Positions 14,936 to 21,860 of a stretch of DNA of 37,404 bases are shown one piece after another. Made by a program: the position numbers and the translations under genes. The notes below the pieces were generated by a model, which was given only the letters and a program-made list of their open reading frames with translations, was not told the DNA's origin and searched no databases. The stretch's first letter is position 1. Every line of letters starts with the position of its first letter. Source of the stretch: Clostridia bacterium (lineage in GTDB: Bacteria > Bacillota > Clostridia > Oscillospirales > CAG-272). Where the stretch lies: contig JAFYHA010000022.1 in assembly GCA_017539425.1 (NCBI GenBank), forward strand, positions 1 through 37,404, in the 5' to 3' direction.

Positions 14936-16443
14936 GGTTTGCCTCCGAACAGTGCAAGCGCTTTCTTCTGTCCGGACAGGTAGGTCGACGAGTATCCGTC
15001 TCCCATCTCTCCGTGCGCGCCCACAAAACTTAATCCGGGCACGAACGACTCCCGGCTCCGGTTCATCATCCGAATCGTCATTCCGTCCCAGGGCCTGACC
15101 AGATAGCCGTACGGCGTGCCGTAGGGAGTTCCCAAATATCTGGCGAACGTGGCCGGCGTGCAGATTTCAATTTCTTCGATTGCCGGTCTGATTTCGATTC
15201 CAAGAGTCTGTTCCGTCCTGCGGATCATGCAGGAGGCCAGTTCTTCCTTCCATTCCCTGTAGTGCTCCGCATCTATGCCGTCCTGCGCTCCGGCCGGACG
15301 GACCATGGTCAGGTAAGCCATACTGGTCCCCTTTGGGGTGGCCTCAGGCAGTGCACAGTTCAGGAACGTGGCGATCAGTGGTGCCCGCTCGGGATCGTCC
15401 ATTCTCCGGTACTGTTCGACCGGATCCGTGGCGGTGTTGATGAAGATGGTATAATCCCGGACGCCCAGTTCATCCACGCCTTTGTTCATGCCGAGATACA
15501 CCGTGTAGAACTGCAGGCTGTAATCCCGGGCGTTGGTCAGTTTGACGGCCTGTTCCGGCACCGCTTCCTTGGGCAGCATCTGGCTGTACACGATATCCGG
15601 GAACACGTTCGCGATGACCTCATCGGTCCATATACACCGGTCACCCACCCAGGCCCCGCAAACTCTTCCGTTACGATACTCCAGGCGGTCAACTTTTGTA
15701 TTATACCAGATCTCCCCGCCCAGTTCCCGGATTCTATGCTCAATGGCGCAGGACAGTTCAAAAGACCTGTGTTTGGGGATGGCCGGGGGTGTGTACAGAT
15801 ATCCTCCCAGCATTCCCAGATAATTCAGCGCGTCCACCTCATCGAACGCAGAACCCAGATACGGCCAGTATGTGGCCAGTATGGACTGTGCTTTCGGAGA
15901 AAACCCGATGGATTCCAGGACCTCCTTGAGCGAATGCGCGGACGCCGTCAGAAAAGGCCTATATTTCAGCACAGCCGTCAATTTGTTCTGCTTTCCGGAT
16001 CCGAAATAATCCGATGCCTTTCTGATATTCTGTATGATTCTGATCAGTCGTTTGAAGGCAGCGGCACTTCCCGGCACCGCCTGTTCCAGTACCTCGGGCA
16101 GTTTTTCCGGATCGGCAGGCAAAGTCACGTCGTACCCGTCTTCCCCGGTTACAACGGAACGAAACAGTTCAGGGATCGTTACGAACTCCATGCGGATCCC
16201 GTTGGCTTGGAAAAACTTCCGGACGCTGCCCGGATTTTCCGGCGTGCCGACACACGCGATCTCGTGGAGCGAAGCTTCGAATTCAAAACGCCCACGTCTG
16301 AAAGAAGCCGCGCTTCCGCCCGGGTATAGGTTTTTTTCGACAACCAGCACTCGTTTGCCCAATCCGGCCGCAGTCAGGGCGGCAGCCAGACCGGCGTTTC
16401 CGGCACCGATCACGATCAGGTCAAAATGAGGAGTTTCCTGCAT
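14932..16443 (-). CDS. CrtI/RetSat-like NAD(P)/FAD-dependent oxidoreductase
   Basis: 503 residues from ATG 16443 (MQETPHFDLIVIGAGNAG). A TTG at 16515 would extend it by 24 codons into the promoter region, and a TTG at 16467 is a second option. The ribosome binding site is weak in every case. A Rossmann FAD motif GAGNAGLAAAL lies at about 13-23, followed by LVVEKNLYPGGSAAS, as in phytoene desaturases, carotenoid isomerases and retinol saturases. The C-terminal GDGYSSTYLSGQKKAL fits the second FAD-contact region. The carotenoid or lipid substrate cannot be assigned, and no carotenoid synthesis genes are present in the window. It is the first gene of a coupled unit with the 2Fe-2S reductase. Confidence 0.85.
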   Translation of the reverse strand: MQETPHFDLIVIGAGNAGLAAALTAAGLGKRVLVVEKNLYPGGSAASFRRGRFEFEASLHEIACVGTPENPGSVRKFFQANGIRMEFVTIPELFRSVVTGEDGYDVTLPADPEKLPEVLEQAVPGSAAAFKRLIRIIQNIRKASDYFGSGKQNKLTAVLKYRPFLTASAHSLKEVLESIGFSPKAQSILATYWPYLGSAFDEVDALNYLGMLGGYLYTPPAIPKHRSFELSCAIEHRIRELGGEIWYNTKVDRLEYRNGRVCGAWVGDRCIWTDEVIANVFPDIVYSQMLPKEAVPEQAVKLTNARDYSLQFYTVYLGMNKGVDELGVRDYTIFINTATDPVEQYRRMDDPERAPLIATFLNCALPEATPKGTSMAYLTMVRPAGAQDGIDAEHYREWKEELASCMIRRTEQTLGIEIRPAIEEIEICTPATFARYLGTPYGTPYGYLVRPWDGMTIRMMNRSRESFVPGLSFVGAHGEMGDGYSSTYLSGQKKALALFGGKP

Positions 16444-16486
16444 TTGATCTTTTCCATCTTCTTTCAAACAGTTTTCTTTCCCTTCT

Positions 16487-16515
16487 ATTTTGCCACATAT
16501 AGCGTTTTTTTTCAA
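16487..16515 (-). promoter_or_regulatory. Possible promoter of the FAD oxidoreductase unit
   Basis: On the minus strand TTGAAA (16510-16515) and CAAAAT (16487-16492), 17 bases apart. The -10 matches only 4/6. It would start transcription near 16480, about 37 bases before the chosen ATG. It is divergent from the tRNA promoter. Confidence 0.35.
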
Positions 16516-16583
16516 GATTATGTTTCAAAGGCAGAATCTCACGGTTCCATTTTTGCTTCAATTTTTGAATTCAAAAAAGGGGG

Positions 16584-16612
16584 TTGATTTTTTCCCAGGT
16601 TTGTGCTATGAT
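16584..16612 (+). promoter_or_regulatory. tRNA operon promoter
   Basis: TTGATT (16584-16589) and TATGAT (16607-16612) with a 17-base spacer. The predicted start is near 16619, eleven bases before tRNA-Leu. Confidence 0.8.
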
Positions 16613-16629
16613 ATAGTCTGTCGCCGAAA

Positions 16630-16715
16630 GCCGGTGTGGCGAAATCGGCAGACGCACGGGACTTAAAATCCCGCGATATGAGAGTATCGTACCGGTTCAA
16701 GTCCGGTCACCGGCA
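16630..16715 (+). tRNA. tRNA-Leu (anticodon UAA)
   Basis: 86 bases. The acceptor stem GCCGGTG pairs with CACCGGC at the 3' end. The anticodon arm CGGGA-CTTAAAA-TCCCG gives anticodon UAA (reads UUA/UUG). A long variable arm typical of class II tRNAs (GATATGAGAGTATC) and a T arm with GGTTCAAGTCC are present. CCA is not encoded. It is followed 11 bases later by the initiator tRNA. Confidence 0.97.
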
Positions 16716-16726
16716 TATCGTTTTAC

Positions 16727-16804
16727 CGCGGAGTAGAGCAGCCTGGTAGCTCGTCGGGCCCATAACCCGGAGGTCGTGTGGTTCAAATCCCACCTCCGCA
16801 ACCA
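16727..16804 (+). tRNA. Initiator tRNA-Met (anticodon CAU), atypical
   Basis: Initiator features: unpaired C1/A72 (CGCGGAG ... CTCCGCA), three G-C pairs in the anticodon stem (GGG/CCC), D arm AGCCTGGTAGCTC, and encoded CCA. Two oddities are visible. The anticodon loop is CCCATAA, with C instead of U at position 33. The T arm reads GTGTGG-TTCAAAT-CCCAC, one base longer than the expected GTGGG/CCCAC, so it needs a bulged U. Total length is 78 bases instead of 77. It may still be functional, but the extra base deserves a check against reads. Confidence 0.93.
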
Positions 16805-16810
16805 TTTTTC

Positions 16811-16846
16811 AGGGAGAGATACATGCGATCTCTCCCTTGTTTTTTT
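16811..16846 (+). terminator. tRNA operon terminator
   Basis: A perfect 10-base-pair stem (16811-16820 with 16828-16837) with a seven-base loop, then TG and a run of eight T. It lies seven bases after the CCA of the initiator tRNA and upstream of the GH127-like start, showing that frames crossing this point from 16778 are not real. Confidence 0.92.
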
Positions 16847-16903
16847 CCGACCAAGCGTAAAAGCCCGAAGTCAAATCCATTTTTCACGCTGAGAGGTTAC
16901 CCT

Positions 16904-18436
16904 ATGATTCCCTTCAAATATACGCTGCCGGGCGTTGGCGAACTGCGCGTATCCGGTCAGAAAGCGGAATATCTGCGCTTCATTACGGAAACGCAGCTGC
17001 TGGACACATCGCTCTGGCATCATTTTGTGCGCGTCTTTCAGACCAAGGCGGACACCGCGGACCGCGGATGGCGCGGCGAATACTGGGGCAAGATGATGCG
17101 GGGCGCATGTCTCGTATACCGCTGCACGGCCGACGAACGGCTGTACGCAGTGATGCGGCAGGCCGTGCTTGCCCTGCTGGACTGTGCCGAGGAAAACGGC
17201 CGCTTCTCCACGTATACCCGCGAGACAGAATGCAGCGGCTGGGATCTGTGGTGCCGGAAATACGTACTGGCGGGGATGCTCCATTTCTGCGACGTCTGCC
17301 GCGACAGTGCTCTGACCGAACGCATTCTGGACAGTATGGAACGACATCTCTCCTGCCTGATCGCCCGAGTCGGACCCGGACCCGGTCAGATCGAGATCAC
17401 CGATACAAGCGATTTCTGGCTCGGAGTGAACTCCTGCAGCATTCTGGAACCCGTGCTTGACCTGTATCGCCGCAGGCCAAAGGAGCCGTATCTGACCTTC
17501 GCCCGCTATATTGTGAATACCGGAGGCTGCAGGGGCGATGAAAACCTGATTGCCCTGGCACTGGAAAACAAACTGGCACCCTATCAGTATCCGGAAAACA
17601 AGGCTTATGAGACCATGTCCTTCTTTGAGGGTGTGCTGGCCTATTACGAGACAACGGGCGAACAGCCGTATCTGGATGCCGTTCTGAACTTCACTGAGAA
17701 AGTCTTCGAGACTGACCTCACGCTGATCGGCTGCGCCGGATGTACGCACGAACTGTTTGACCATTCGACTGTACGCCAGACAGAGTACAGCGAAACCATC
17801 ATGCAGGAAACCTGTGTGACGGTGACCTGGATGCGTCTATGTGCACGCTTGTTTCTGTACTCAGGCGATGAAAAGTACGCAGACCGCGTGGAGCAGTCTG
17901 CGCTGAATGCCCTGTACGGCAGCGTGAATCTCTATATGCAGCCGTTCCTTATGTCGGACGGTCAGACCGTATCCCCTCTGCCGTTTGACAGTTACAGCCC
18001 GTTGTATCTGAACCGGCGTGGCCGGAGCGTCGGAGGATTCAAGACCTTTGATGACGGTTCTTTTTACGGTTGCTGCGCGGCCATCGGCGCGGCCGGACTG
18101 GCCGTATATCCTTTGATCGATGCCCTGCGGCACAAGACACCGGCTGTGCCGGAATTGCGCGAGCATCACCTCAACGGCTGTATCGCGTTCACCTACGGCC
18201 CGTATGTGCTGGCCAGGGACGCGGCAAAGTCACCGGATAATTTATCCGCCCCCGTGTGCCCGAAGCGGCACGATGGCCATCTTCGCTATACTCTTCTGCC
18301 CTGTGAAAAGGGCGAAACCGTGCGATTGCTGCTGGAAACCACGGGCGGAACCGTACTGCTCACAGATTATGCCTCATGCGGCAAGAGGTGGGCTGAGAGC
18401 GATAGTGTGATCACCGTTTGGATGCCAAGTCCGTAA
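16904..18436 (+). CDS. GH127/DUF1680-like glycoside hydrolase (beta-L-arabinofuranosidase family)
   Basis: 510 residues from ATG 16904 (GAGAGG upstream). An alpha/alpha barrel protein of the DUF1680/GH127 type: MMRGACLVY, FWLGVNSCS, MSFFEGVLAYYE, and the catalytic/zinc residues QETC (E302, C304) and FYGCC (C390, C391). These match the Glu-x-Cys and paired Cys ligands known from beta-L-arabinofuranosidase HypBA1. It is shorter than many members (about 600-650), mainly at the C-terminal beta domain. No signal peptide, so it acts in the cytoplasm on imported glycosides. No promoter is clear between the tRNA terminator and this gene. It ends at a bidirectional terminator. Confidence 0.85.
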   Translation: MIPFKYTLPGVGELRVSGQKAEYLRFITETQLLDTSLWHHFVRVFQTKADTADRGWRGEYWGKMMRGACLVYRCTADERLYAVMRQAVLALLDCAEENGRFSTYTRETECSGWDLWCRKYVLAGMLHFCDVCRDSALTERILDSMERHLSCLIARVGPGPGQIEITDTSDFWLGVNSCSILEPVLDLYRRRPKEPYLTFARYIVNTGGCRGDENLIALALENKLAPYQYPENKAYETMSFFEGVLAYYETTGEQPYLDAVLNFTEKVFETDLTLIGCAGCTHELFDHSTVRQTEYSETIMQETCVTVTWMRLCARLFLYSGDEKYADRVEQSALNALYGSVNLYMQPFLMSDGQTVSPLPFDSYSPLYLNRRGRSVGGFKTFDDGSFYGCCAAIGAAGLAVYPLIDALRHKTPAVPELREHHLNGCIAFTYGPYVLARDAAKSPDNLSAPVCPKRHDGHLRYTLLPCEKGETVRLLLETTGGTVLLTDYASCGKRWAESDSVITVWMPSP

Positions 18437-18440
18437 GTCA

Positions 18441-18490
18441 AAAAAGGATTCAAAGAGTCAAGGTCAGGGCCTGCTCTTTGAATCCTTTTT
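18441..18490. terminator. Bidirectional terminator between the GH127-like gene and asnS
   Basis: A perfect 17-base-pair stem (18441-18457 with 18474-18490) with a 16-base loop, A5 on the left and T5 on the right. It serves the plus-strand GH127-like gene and the minus-strand asnS. Confidence 0.92.
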
Positions 18491-18508
18491 GTAATTATTC
18501 TCTGCCTT

Positions 18509-19903
18509 TTAATAGTTGGCGGATCCCACCGTGCGGGGATACGGGATCACGTCGCGGATATTTGACACACCTGTCACATACATAATGATCCGTTCGAAAC
18601 CGAGTCCGTAGCCTGCATGCTTGGTGCCGCCGTACCGGCGGAGGTTCACATACCACCAGTAATCTTTTTCATCCAGATGGCATTCTTCCATTCTCTTCAG
18701 GAGCACGTCCAGCCTTTCCTCACGCTGTGAACCTCCGATGATCTCTCCCACTCCGGGAACCAGCAGATCCATAGCGGCAACGGTCTTTCCGTCATCGTTG
18801 AGCCTCATATAGAACGACTTGATCTCTTTCGGATAATCGGTCACGAAGATCGGGCACTTGAAGACTTTTTCAGTCAGGTAACGTTCATGCTCCGTCTGCA
18901 GATCGATTCCCCACTCTACCGGATACTTGAAGTTTTCACCGCTCTTGATCAGCAGATCCACCGCTTCGGTGTATGTGACTCTGCGATAGTCGCTTTCCGC
19001 CAGCGTGTGCAACCGTTCCAGAACGGTTTTGTCCACAAACGAATTGAAGAAATTCAGTTCGTCCTTGCAGCTCTCCATGACATGGTTCACGATAGCCTTG
19101 AGCATATCCCAGGCCAGCTGCATATTGTCATTGAGGTCGGCAAAGGCGATTTCGGGTTCGATCATCCAGAACTCAGCCGCGTGGCGGGCTGTATTTGAAT
19201 TCTCGGCACGGAACGTCGGACCAAACGTATAGATCTTGCCGAACGCCTGGGCATAGGTTTCTCCCTCCAGCTGTCCGGACACCGTCAGGTTCGTGCTCCC
19301 TCCGAAAAAGTCCTGAGTATAATCGACCTGGCCGTTTTCATCCCTGGGCGGATTGTTGAGGTCCAGCGTGGTCACGCGGAACATTTCCCCGGCGCCCTCG
19401 CAGTCAGATTTTGTGATCAGCGGCGTATGAACATATACGAACCCGCGGCTGTGGAAGAACGAATGAATGGCATAGGCTACCTCACTGCGGACTCTGAAGA
19501 CCGCGTTGAACAGGTTGGTCCGGGGTCTCAGATAAGCCTGCTCGCGAAGATATTCCACCGTATGCCTCTTCGGTTGAAGAGGATAATCCGGCGTGGATGT
19601 TCCTTCGACACAAATCTCTGTCGCATGGATCTCCAAGGGCTGTTTCATTTCAGGAGTCAGGACAACCGTTCCGGTCACGACCAGTGCGGCTCCGACGTTC
19701 TGTGAAACGATTTCTGCATAGTTCGAGACCTTGCCCGCCTCCATCACGACCTGCAGCACACGGAAGCAGCTGCCGTCATTCAGATCAATAAAGGCATATG
19801 CCTTGCTGTCCCGGAGGTTCCGGACCCATCCGCATACGGTAACGGTTTTGCCTCCGAATTCTTCGGGAGAAGTCATCAGTTTTGCAATTTCAAGACGTTT
19901 CAT
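18509..19903 (-). CDS. asnS: Asparaginyl-tRNA synthetase
   Basis: 464 residues from ATG 19903 ([10 protein letters not shown]). A TTG two codons upstream is also in frame. The N-terminal OB-fold anticodon-binding domain includes [19 protein letters not shown]. The class II catalytic core has [37 protein letters not shown] (motif 2) and [23 protein letters not shown] (motif 3). It charges tRNA-Asn with asparagine. Its ribosome binding site is unusual (see the separate entry). No T-box leader fits in the approximately 106 bases between pduO and asnS. Confidence 0.96.
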   Translation of the reverse strand: MKRLEIAKLMTSPEEFGGKTVTVCGWVRNLRDSKAYAFIDLNDGSCFRVLQVVMEAGKVSNYAEIVSQNVGAALVVTGTVVLTPEMKQPLEIHATEICVEGTSTPDYPLQPKRHTVEYLREQAYLRPRTNLFNAVFRVRSEVAYAIHSFFHSRGFVYVHTPLITKSDCEGAGEMFRVTTLDLNNPPRDENGQVDYTQDFFGGSTNLTVSGQLEGETYAQAFGKIYTFGPTFRAENSNTARHAAEFWMIEPEIAFADLNDNMQLAWDMLKAIVNHVMESCKDELNFFNSFVDKTVLERLHTLAESDYRRVTYTEAVDLLIKSGENFKYPVEWGIDLQTEHERYLTEKVFKCPIFVTDYPKEIKSFYMRLNDDGKTVAAMDLLVPGVGEIIGGSQREERLDVLLKRMEECHLDEKDYWWYVNLRRYGGTKHAGYGLGFERIIMYVTGVSNIRDVIPYPRTVGSANY

Positions 19904-19933
19904 AATCAAATGCTGCGCGCTTCGCGCACTCCT
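19904..19933 (-). promoter_or_regulatory. asnS ribosome binding site with an inserted hairpin
   Basis: On the minus strand AGGAG (19929-19933) lies 25 bases before the ATG, too far for normal initiation. A six-base-pair GC hairpin TGCGCG-AAG-CGCGCA (19914-19928) fills the space. With the hairpin folded, the effective distance from AGGAG to ATG is about 10 bases. This recalls known cases in which a hairpin brings the Shine-Dalgarno and start together. Confidence 0.55.
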
Positions 19934-19935
19934 GT

Positions 19936-19972
19936 AAAAAAGATATTGCCGGGCCTGTCAATTAGACCCGGC
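19936..19972 (-). terminator. Terminator-like hairpin between pduO and asnS
   Basis: A nine-base-pair stem GCCGGGTCT/AGGCCCGGC (19948-19972) with a seven-base loop. On the minus strand it is followed by six bases and then a run of six U. Since no convincing asnS promoter lies after it, it may act as a leaky terminator or attenuator for asnS. Confidence 0.6.
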
Positions 19973-20009
19973 GATAGAACCGCAAATCGGAATGCGATTC
20001 TCAAAACAA

Positions 20010-20992
20010 CTATTTTGCGGCCAGTTCGCTGAAGAGCCTGAGTCCGAGTTCACACAGAGCATGATCCTCTTCCCCGGTTCCTCCGGAAATACCCAGCCCT
20101 CCTACGATCCTGTCGCCGATTTTAAGCGGAACGCCGCCTCCGAAAGCCACGATACGATCCAGATTCTGCAAGCCGTAGAATGTCTGGCCGGGCTGAACAA
20201 GTCTGGACAGCTCCATTGTGGACATTTTCACGGATACGGCTGTATAGGCTTTCTTCAAAGCCACCTCAAAGCTGATCAGGAACGCATCATCCATCACATG
20301 TACCGCAATCGGATTACCCTCCGAATTGACCACCGCTATGACGGCTTTTTTGTTCTGCGTTTTGGCAAATGCCTCGATTCCCTCGATCAGCTGCTTAGCC
20401 AGTCCGAGAGAGATCGGCTGCGGCTTCTGAACAGGACCCGCCGGCATAGAAACCGGCGTGGAAACTACCGCAGGAGCAGGAACAGGAACTGCCGCGCCGC
20501 CGGATGATTCCGCCACACGGGCCATAGCAAACAAGTAATCCGACAATCTGTTTATATACTTGGAGGTATTGGCCTGGACCGGGAAGGTCCTTCCCATCCT
20601 GGCCAGCGACCGTTCGGTCCGTCTGGCCAGCGCCCTGGCCATATCCAGGCCGGAGGCCATCACATTGGAACCGGCAACCACGATCTCATCCATCCCGGTC
20701 AGCAGTTTGGGGTCGACGTGATCAATAAAGGTCTCCATTTCTTCAATCGCAGAGGCGGGAATGACAGAGGCCTGCAGATTTTCCTGCGGATGCCGTCCGC
20801 GATCGTTTTCAGATTCCGGACGATATTCTCCAGAGACGTACGGTTGGGACACGAGGGTTCCAGGCAGAGAAGATGCAGCAGGGAGGCCAGTTCCTCAACA
20901 TTTCCCATTGCGTTGACTCGTTCGTCAGCCTTGGATATGGATACCGCGGATTTCAGGGTCGTCTGTCCCCTGTCCCCTTTACGATTATACAT
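20010..20992 (-). pseudogene. pduO: PduO-type cob(I)alamin adenosyltransferase with GlcG domain, frameshifted
   Basis: The N-terminal part (from ATG 20992, AGGAGG upstream) reads MYNRKGDRGQTTLKSAVS and VNAMGNVEELASLL, the ATP-binding half of PduO/MMAB-type adenosyltransferases. The C-terminal part continues in another frame with MASGLDMARALARRTERSL (family RRxER helix), an Ala/Pro/Val linker, and a GlcG/DUF336 domain ending GGVPLKIGDRIVGGLGISGG. The frames join at an A4 run (20779-20782): adding one A restores a continuous ...DGIRRKNLQASV... and a 327-residue product. The total span, 983 bases, is one short of a multiple of three. The intact enzyme would make adenosylcobalamin. It is a decayed gene or a one-base sequencing error. 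It has a strong promoter and a clean start, and no other pdu genes are nearby. Confidence 0.85.
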
Positions 20993-21079
20993 AACTAGGA
21001 ACTCCTCCTTTCCCGCATACTGCTCCGGCCGTAGATCCTTCCGACAATTGGTCAACCGGATCATAAAAAACTACTCTTA

Positions 21080-21108
21080 ATTATAGCAAGTTAATCCTTT
21101 GAATGCAA
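21080..21108 (-). promoter_or_regulatory. pduO promoter
   Basis: On the minus strand TTGCAT (21103-21108) and TATAAT (21080-21085) with 17 bases between. The leader is about 80 bases long, too short for a cobalamin riboswitch. Confidence 0.8.
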
Positions 21109-21123
21109 TGCTTAGCGGACAAC

Positions 21124-21702
21124 TTATTCCGTCTTTTGAGACTTTTCTCGGTCCTCCTCGGCAATGAGCGGAGCCACCCCTTCCGGATTTCCGGTCATTT
21201 CCAGGCGTTCTTTACGTCTGGCCAGAGCCCCGCGCTGTTCGGCGATCGACATCACCACTCCACAGATCAGCTCGGGAATCAGGGCAACCAAGAACGTCGG
21301 CAAAAAGTACTGCTCAATGATCACGTCGCGGGTCATAAAACCCGCCCCCTGGATCAGCACACCGGACAGATAGACCGAGCCTCCGCTCCAGAACGGAGCG
21401 AAAAAGAACGCCAGCCCCAGGACCCAGTGGACCAGGATGGCCAGTCCGGATGAGATCCAGGAAGCCTTACGGTTCGAAAAGCCGGCCTTGAACGCGACCT
21501 TCTTTGTCGGAATGTACAGAATTGCGACCGTAAGAACCGTGCAGAGAATGAAAAAGAGCAGCCCGATGATCCAGAGCGCAATCGTGTCAAATCTGGCCAC
21601 TATGGACAACGCCCATGATGTAACGATGCTGGCCACGACCACACTGATACTCTGGAAGACCAGCTTGAGCAACGCTGAGAGCCATATTTCCGTACGGTCC
21701 AT
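21124..21702 (-). CDS. Small membrane protein of unknown function
   Basis: 192 residues from ATG 21702 (MDRTEIWLSALL; AGGAGGG eight bases upstream). Upstream in-frame codons lie beyond the promoter and are not real. About five hydrophobic segments (near 10-33, 40-65, 83-102, 105-122, 132-155) end in a charged cytoplasmic tail (RRKERLE, EEDREKSQ). No family was recognised. It has its own consensus promoter and stands alone. Its stop lies 15 bases before the pduO -35 box, with no clear terminator in between. Confidence 0.8.
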   Translation of the reverse strand: MDRTEIWLSALLKLVFQSISVVVASIVTSWALSIVARFDTIALWIIGLLFFILCTVLTVAILYIPTKKVAFKAGFSNRKASWISSGLAILVHWVLGLAFFFAPFWSGGSVYLSGVLIQGAGFMTRDVIIEQYFLPTFLVALIPELICGVVMSIAEQRGALARRKERLEMTGNPEGVAPLIAEEDREKSQKTE

Positions 21703-21735
21703 CCTGTTCACCCTCCTTTTGCAACGGCTGGTTTT

Positions 21736-21764
21736 ATTATAAGCGCGCACAATGGAAATGTCAA
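21736..21764 (-). promoter_or_regulatory. Consensus promoter of the small membrane protein gene
   Basis: On the minus strand a perfect TTGACA (21759-21764) and TATAAT (21736-21741) with a 17-base spacer. It is divergent from the serine hydrolase promoter about 20 bases away. Confidence 0.92.
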
Positions 21765-21784
21765 GGATTCCTGACCTTCGGTTC

Positions 21785-21813
21785 TTGACTTTTACATGCA
21801 TATGGGCTATAGT
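21785..21813 (+). promoter_or_regulatory. Promoter of the serine hydrolase gene
   Basis: TTGACT (21785-21790) and TATAGT (21808-21813), 17 bases apart. The start is near 21820, about 40 bases before the ATG. Confidence 0.8.
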
Positions 21814-21860
21814 TTTCATAGAAAACGCCCGGGAACAGGTTTCCCCGAAAGTGAGTGAAT

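Noticed and set aside
15262-16329. 355-codon plus-strand open frame
   Set aside because: It is antisense to the well-supported FAD oxidoreductase gene; long mirror frames are expected at this GC content.
16778-16903. Longer N-terminus for the GH127-like protein starting within the initiator tRNA
   Set aside because: This stretch holds the tRNA 3' end and its terminator; ATG 16904 has a proper ribosome binding site.
19904-20009. T-box riboswitch in front of asnS
   Set aside because: Only about 106 bases are available and no T-box sequence or specifier stem was seen.
20993-21073. Cobalamin riboswitch in front of pduO
   Set aside because: The leader is about 80 bases, too short, and no B12-box-like sequence was recognised.
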